A DNA stretch of 64,000 nucleotides, taken from the NCBI GenBank assembly GCA_021904315.1, contig CM038920.1:10912001-10976000 (forward strand). Reading direction: 5' to 3'. The notes under the pieces were generated by a model. That model was not told the origin of the DNA and did no database searches. It saw only the letters and a list, made by a program, of their open reading frames with translations. This document shows, piece after piece, positions 58,710 to 64,000 of the stretch (positions within the stretch are counted from its first letter, which is position 1; each line of letters opens with the position of its first letter). The DNA is from Sphagnum magellanicum (taxonomy: Eukaryota > Streptophyta > Sphagnopsida > Sphagnales > Sphagnaceae). The position numbers and the translations under genes are program-made.

Positions 58710-60290
58710 TGTTTTGACTTGCCCAGAATTGACATAATGTTTACCTTCAAAGTGTTATTGTGGAGTTTTTCTCTGCAATCACATAGATATGTTCTCCTAT
58801 GTCAAGTTGCAATTTGTAGGCAGGGTAAGTCACATATGCCCTGAGGATCCTGATGCTGATCCTTCAGTGACTGGTTGGAGAATACCAAGGTGGGAGAGTG
58901 TAGAAAAACTAGTAGTGATACAGGCACTATTAGACAGTGTGGGGAGTCCAACGGCCATGATGGCAACATGGACTGCCTTGGTGAACAATACCATAAACAA
59001 GGGGTTTCTATTGAACAGCCAGCCTACCAACCAACAACAGAAAAGGGAAAGGGAGCACCCAATGAATTTAAGGGCAATAGCCCAGACCAGTTTTTCTGCT
59101 CTTGGGGAGAAGTAGCAATATCAATTTTTGGTGTTGAAGTTCATGTATTCTCAGGGGTGGCCTTGATTGACCTCTTCTCAGTCCAAGTGATTTCGTCACA
59201 TTTAGCAGCTCCAGCCTTCTCACCCACAAGCTGCTGTCTTACCTTTGTGTGGCATGATCACAAATCTGACACATGTGTGCTCTGCATTGTGAGGATTCCA
59301 CCAGTCACTACATCTACCTCTTTAATGCAGAATTGTCATTTAGCTGACAGGTTGTCTTCTTTTTTGTGTGCTCAAAACCTGGATATGTGTATTTGCTTTT
59401 CAAGTTTCATTGTGCCTCTTCTTTGCTTGTTTTTTGTGTAGTTCTTTCTCAAGATATACCCCAGCAATAGAGTTGGCCTGCATGGCAGTGGTGACCACCA
59501 TGTCTTCCCCAACCCCCAAACTCCTCAAACTCTTCTTGCTCTGTCCAAACTAGGCATAAGGGCTATGGCCACAAAGCTGCAGGACTGAGTCTTCCAATTA
59601 TAGTCTCTCCTTAATCCTTGTGTGCTTGAATAATTTCCAACAGGATGAGACTGACCCTTTGTAGAACCTAGGACCTGCAGACTATGTTTGTGTGCTATGA
59701 TGGCACTGGTACATTTTCTGGTCTACCAGTATGTTACTGTTAACTGTTGGGTAGGGTTTCTAAAGTTTATCTTCATTGGCAGCATCCTATGAATGGGCTC
59801 TGTCATTTCAGTAGGTTTGGTAAATGTTGCAGCTTTGTTGTATTGTACAGGATATTAGAAGTCTGAGCCTTGAACATCCACGCGAGTTGTCTTCAATTTT
59901 GTCCTCTTACAATTGTGGTCTAGTTTCTCAATTGTCAAGTCTAAACTCTTTGGTGATGGTATTTGGAGGCAGTGGCACATGGCACAGTGATGGCAATGCT
60001 TGATGCCTACTTCAACCCTGTGCATCATTAGTATTATGGCTATGCTGCTTCTCCTTTCAACCTTCATTTACTAGTTTCAGCTCCTCAGGTCACAAGTTCT
60101 GACAAGCAACAATTAAAAAGAGTAGATACTGTGGGTGCTGATGTTCTTTACAAGGTAGAATGTCCCATTGCAGATGCATGAAGGGCCTGAGGCCTGCTGT
60201 AGAAGCATGTGAAGCAGCTCAAAGCCCTTGAATCCTTGAAATCAACTATACCAGGACCCAACATTATTTGCAATTTCCATACGTGATAAT
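58710..60290. other. Spacer or intron, no exon supported
   Basis: Two overlapping frames (58789-59115 and 58875-59441) reach 108 and 188 codons on the plus strand. They carry no recognisable domain, and their sequence does not fit the continuing RNFT family. Confidence 0.4.
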
Positions 60291-60299
60291 ATAGCTTAT

Positions 60300-60985
60300 T
60301 GGAAGGAAGGAGCTACAGAAACAGATGGATTGAAAACAGTTGAAGGGCATTGCGCAATAGATGCGTACAGGAGGTGAGTGTTCCTGGAGCAGTTGCTGGT
60401 GTTGATGCTGGAATTGATGCTGGAATTGGAGTTAGTGCATGTGTTGCTGTTGCTGCTGTTGCTGGTGAATAAGTAATGGGTGAGGAGCACTGCTGCCTGA
60501 TGAGTGATGAGGAGATTGGTGTGCAGCATCTGCCATACTCTGCAGCATAGTGTTACGATGGGGTGCCATTACAGCAGCCACTGGGCACAAGCCCCAATGG
60601 TCCAGGACCAATAGGGCCTCTGTTCATTGCAGCAGCCATCATGTGCTGATAATGCCTTAGTAGCCTGAGGATCAATTCCTTTTAAATTAATTTGCAACTG
60701 TGCTTACTGTTGTTGCTGCTGCGGTTGGGAGGACAGAGAAGGCTGTGGGTAAGAAGCTTGAAGCTGCTGTTGCTGCTCCTGTTGCTTAGATTGCTTCCCT
60801 AAAGAAGCCAAAATGCTGAAGTGTTGTTGTGACAGCAGAGCCTGCATTAAGGCTGGGGGTACATTCATATCTGCAGCAGAACTATTGGGAGATCCTTGAC
60901 TGTATGGAGGTCTGTGTAAGATGGGGAACTTGCTCTCAGCAAGAGACATTGTGTCCACCAGAAGACTCTGTCAGCTTGAGATTGC
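60300..60985 (-). pseudogene. Glutamine-rich protein relic
   Basis: On the minus strand, 60958-60704 reads SSAADMNVPPALMQALLSQQ, then HFSILASLGKQSKQQEQQQQ, ending in PQPSLSSQPQQQQQ and a stop. Beyond the stop the same frame continues AQLQINLKGIDPQATKALSAH. A shifted frame then gives MNRGPIGPGPLGLVPSG, and another gives poly-Gln from (CAG/CAA)n near 60440-60400. Gln/Pro-rich sequence like this is typical of plant transcription or chromatin co-activators, but I cannot name the parent. The stop and at least two frameshifts indicate a relic. Confidence 0.55.
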
Positions 60986-61615
60986 TGCTGCTTCTGTGAA
61001 GAAGAATGGATGGGGACTGTGGTGGGGGCTGTTGCAGAGATCTTGTGGGTGGAAATCTGTGCACTGCTTCTTATTCTTGTTACTGTAGAAGGACAGGTCC
61101 ATCACTTGTGACAACTGACGCTAGAGGAACAGGATGTTGTGCAGGTGAAACTAAATGCTGCCCAAAGAAGGGGCACTGGCAAAATACTGTGTGGCAGTCT
61201 ACATATAACACAACTCAAGTTCAAATGTGGTAGACATTCAGAACTCAGGCATCCTGAGAAATTGCTGTTCTCAGGAAAAACAAACCTGGAAAAAATAAAA
61301 AGATACTGACCTGCTGTGTCCCCATATGTATTGATTTTTTTTCTTTCCCCCCTTCCTTTTGTTCTTAATGGGTAATAATTTTTTTGTTTCTCCTCCTCCA
61401 ACCTGCTCCTTTAGAAAGGGTGGGCCATAATTTTTTTCAGTTTTCCAACCTCCCTCTTGTTTGGAATGACTAAATAGTTTATCTTTTCCTCTAACCACAT
61501 TAAACTCTTCAGGAATGGATGGATGATTCTTTATTTTTCCTTTTGCTATCATTGATGTACAGTATCTCTTTACTGCCAGGTAAGTATCTATCAGATTCAT
61601 CCAAGTGTGTAACTT

Positions 61616-61675
61616 GTTCATCACATATATCTATATGCAAAGCACGTTCATCACATATATCTATATGCAAAGCAC
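61616..61675. repeat. 30-bp exact tandem duplication
   Basis: GTTCATCACATATATCTATA, then TGCAAAGCAC, occurs twice back to back (61616-61645 and 61646-61675) with no difference. Confidence 0.95.
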
Positions 61676-61699
61676 CCAGCTTCAAAGGCTCAGAAAATG

Positions 61700-62600
61700 C
61701 TAGATATGTTCACTCAACCTTGATTCAGTTTTTTAATTGTTGGTAGATATATATATTTTAGGAGACACTACAGGTGGAGCAAACTAACCATCATACTTGT
61801 TTTTGCATGTGCACAACAGAATGATGTTCTGCAAGATCTCTGTTCCTGCATATGCCTCCAATCCACAAAACCACTAACCCAAGTTATCTGTTCAAGCTGA
61901 TTCTGAATGTGCACTATGAGTTCCTTCCTCAAGTGTGATGAACTAAATTTTCTACAGGTATTTCTAGTGAAGAACCTGAATTTCCAATTGTTTACATGTG
62001 CTTCTCTCAACTCATAACATTCAGACCATGATCCACATGGCAGTGTGATCATAAGCTTGTTGAGAATTTACACCTGTGTACCAATTCTGACAATTAGACC
62101 AATCACCCAGATGTGTGCATCCTGGATGCCAATGGCCCTCATGAGCTGCCCAAAAGTAGACAGATCCTTTTGCCTGCCATGAAAGTGTGGAAGGAAATAT
62201 TTATACCGGCCACATAGGAGTGGCATGCAAACTGTAAACCTGCAAATTATACTACACACATAGAATTGGATGCCAAGTGTTTGAAGCCTCCACAAAATGC
62301 AAGAATTGCAAATAGAGGTGGAACATTAACAGAAGCTGGTTACATCAGTGGACTGGAATCACGTGTGGGATGGACCCTGCATCCTACTCTGGTCAAGGAT
62401 CATATCAGAGATGTATGTAAAGAGGAATTGGAGGAACTCTAAAGGCTTGGATCCATAGCAACACCGCTCCAGTGTTGGAGCTAGACCGCCCACAAAAGTC
62501 CCCTTGCATTCCCCAATTATTGGTCTATCTGAATTGACACAGGTTATTAGAGAGATCCGTAAAGTCAGGAAAAGACAGCACGAGTACCCTGAGTTTGGTC
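61700..62600. other. Spacer, no gene recognised
   Basis: Frames of 75-94 codons on the minus strand (61768-62052, 62068-62295) show no family motif. Confidence 0.4.
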
Positions 62601-62656
62601 ATAGGCAGGGTGAGATTTAAAAAAACCCTGCAAAAAAGTACATTAGCATTCAATGG

Positions 62657-62707
62657 GGGGTGAAACTGAGAAAACCATCAATTTTGATGGTTCCTGAGTT
62701 TCACCCC
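62657..62707. repeat. Strong hairpin (about 24-bp arms, 4-nt loop)
   Basis: GGGGTGAAACT at 62657 pairs with AGTTTCACCCC at 62697, and AACCATCA pairs with TGATGGTT around the loop ATTT. Only a small internal mismatch breaks the stem. A smaller stem (GCAGGGT with ACCCTGC) lies just upstream at about 62607-62630. Confidence 0.85.
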
Positions 62708-62811
62708 GTCTTTCTTTTTTCCTGAGCGCCTCCACTCTTGCTAGATAGATTTTCACTGCTCCTACCAATACAGGTACTATAATTCCTATTGAAACTTGTG
62801 CATTAAATGCT

Positions 62812-62858
62812 GAGATTCGGCATTTCGTACTGAGTTTCAGCATTTCATACTGAGATTT
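62812..62858. repeat. 20-bp tandem repeat, 2.4 units
   Basis: GAGATTCGGCATTTCGTACT is followed by GAGTTTCAGCATTTCATACT and then GAGATTT. The first two units differ at three positions. Confidence 0.85.
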
Positions 62859-62869
62859 AATAAAATTTC

Positions 62870-63620
62870 CTTACTTTACGGATACCACTAAAAGAGGGGT
62901 TAGGGGTGAAAGGAGGCCCAAAGACAGGGTGAAGACATGGTGACTTTATGGATATCCCTTTTAATTCATCTTTTTTTATCACAATCTGACAAAGGCATTC
63001 AAGAAAACAAAGAAATGCATCCTGAACAGCTTCAGTGAATTGAGTTAACAGAAGAGAACAAGTTGGAAAACATGTGTAAAAATGTTAAAACTCACTTTGG
63101 TATGATCACCTCCACTAGATGACCCTTACTAACTAATATTTAGTGGAGGCATGGGAAATTGGTATATATGGGTGATTGAACTATTGTATTGTTGTCCTTG
63201 AACAATTTCAAATGCAATACCAAAAACAATTCATACCTATCTCATTTCAAGCCTGATTACCTCACTCATTTCCTTTACCCATCAAATGAAAAGACAAATT
63301 TTAACATGTTCATGATATTTATATTAATTAGAATTAAATTAAATTTGAGATTAATATAAATAATGATGAACTTTGGAAAATCATATGGGAACATAAGTAA
63401 AAGGAAAAAATGATTATCAGTGGTAGTGTGAAGCAGGGTGGAGACCAAGTGATTGTGTATATGTAAAATAAAACAATCCTACATTGAATGATTTGAGGGG
63501 CGCAAGGGTGGGTTGGCAGATTGGGGTAGAGTATAGTGAATTGAAAATGTTTGTCATATAAGGCTTTTTGTGTAGGGTAAAACCTAAGGCCATGGGCTTG
63601 AGCTTTGTTAAATAAAATGA
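62870..63620. other. AT-rich spacer near the window end
   Basis: Non-coding by appearance. The 96-codon frame at 63334-63624 (minus) is hydrophobic and lies in AT-rich DNA without any motif. Confidence 0.4.
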
Positions 63621-63649
63621 TCAAAATTCATTTTGGGAGAATGTTTTTC

Positions 63650-64000
63650 AGAAAATGAAAAAAAAAGAAATTTTGGTGATTTTTGGTGAATTTTTGGTGT
63701 TTTTTAATAAAATAAAATAAATTCGCCACATCTATGCATTTCCTAGGCCACCATTTGTAGTAGTAGCACTTTTGTAAAACTTTTACAGCCCATTTAAGAC
63801 AGTCGCCATTTAATGCTAATTAATGCTAGGGATCCTAGCCAGTGGACCAAGTTGAGGAATTTGAGGAAAAAAACCCTAGTAAAGCCTGCTCCAAATTTTT
63901 TAAAATTTTGTTTTACTGTGATACTCAGCAAGTATCATGGGGAAAAATAGAAAACAATTTGAGGCATTTCAAAAAATGGATTGCCCACTAGAGTGGGCAC
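63650..64000. repeat. Dispersed repeat, copy B (runs off the window)
   Basis: 63723-63885 matches 10867-11040 (see copy A). 63880-63985 matches the minus strand of 50310-50210 (copy C). It contains a stem-loop TGATACT-CAGCA-AGTATCA at 63919-63937 and a palindrome GCCCACT-AG-AGTGGGC at 63983-63998. The 3' end lies beyond the window. Confidence 0.55.

Noticed and set aside
58789-59441. 108- and 188-codon frames as continuing exons of the RNFT-like gene
   Set aside because: They do not show the following membrane helices or RING of that family, and they overlap each other in different frames.
60296-60529. Ser/Asn-rich minus-strand protein (SNSSNSNTCTNSNSS)
   Set aside because: It is the wrong-frame reading of a CAG/CAA-type glutamine tract in the relic.
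1-64000. CRISPR arrays, bacterial operons, tRNA and rRNA genes
   Set aside because: No regularly spaced short repeats with unique spacers, no cloverleaf with B-box GGTTCGAATCC and no rRNA signature were seen. The sequence is plant nuclear DNA.

Overview
The window is nuclear DNA from a land plant with a large, repeat-rich genome. The evidence is the AT-rich background, very low gene density, plant gene families (a CH-like/LysM protein, a bHLH exon, an RNFT-type E3 ligase exon) and old LTR retrotransposons of both superfamilies. Long decayed spacers, two LTRs differing at roughly 15-20% of sites by eye, and a 5' exon with no downstream exons in almost 6 kb suggest a gymnosperm (possibly a fern) more than a compact angiosperm. 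That assignment is inference.

Layout. 1-12 kb is decayed AT-rich spacer with a Mutator-like MITE (1953-2165), a dispersed repeat (10.4-11.1 kb) and a very AT-rich degenerate tandem tract (11.5-12.0 kb). A bHLH helix-2 exon remnant lies at 12352-12525. From about 12.79 to 21.17 kb are two decayed pogo/Tigger-type DDE transposase copies facing each other. Their outer flanks are mirror-image arrays of five copies of a GTTTGGTGATRGG motif, and a C-rich insert interrupts the left copy. From 21.2 to 26.4 kb the sequence looks single-copy and holds the best gene of the window, a minus-strand 450-residue protein with a CH-like N-terminus, one membrane segment and a C-terminal LysM domain.

28.8-36.6 kb is a nest of insertions. 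A second copy of the MITE is split by a minus-strand Ty3/gypsy element (28811-36397), and the gag of that element is split by a probable solo LTR (33064-33971). 37-41 kb is spacer. 41219-48615 is a complete but dead plus-strand Ty1/copia element with 212-bp LTRs, a tRNA-iMet-type primer site and a CCTAG/CCTGG target duplication. It carries a 630-bp insert with its own 12-13-bp duplication inside the RT.

52.2-55.8 kb holds a plus-strand multi-exon gene that I cannot name; four open frames join through plausible introns, and exon 2 has an in-frame 138-bp tandem duplication. 57.9-58.2 kb is the first exon of an RNFT-like membrane RING E3 ligase, or a relic of one. 60.3-61.0 kb has a broken glutamine-rich coding relic on the minus strand. 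The last 1.5 kb has a strong hairpin, a 20-bp repeat and another copy of the 10.4-11.1 kb repeat.

There is no operon-like organisation. The genes are independent plant genes and most other structure is layered transposon history. The most unusual item is the 8.4-kb inverted pair of DDE transposons with matching five-motif ends.
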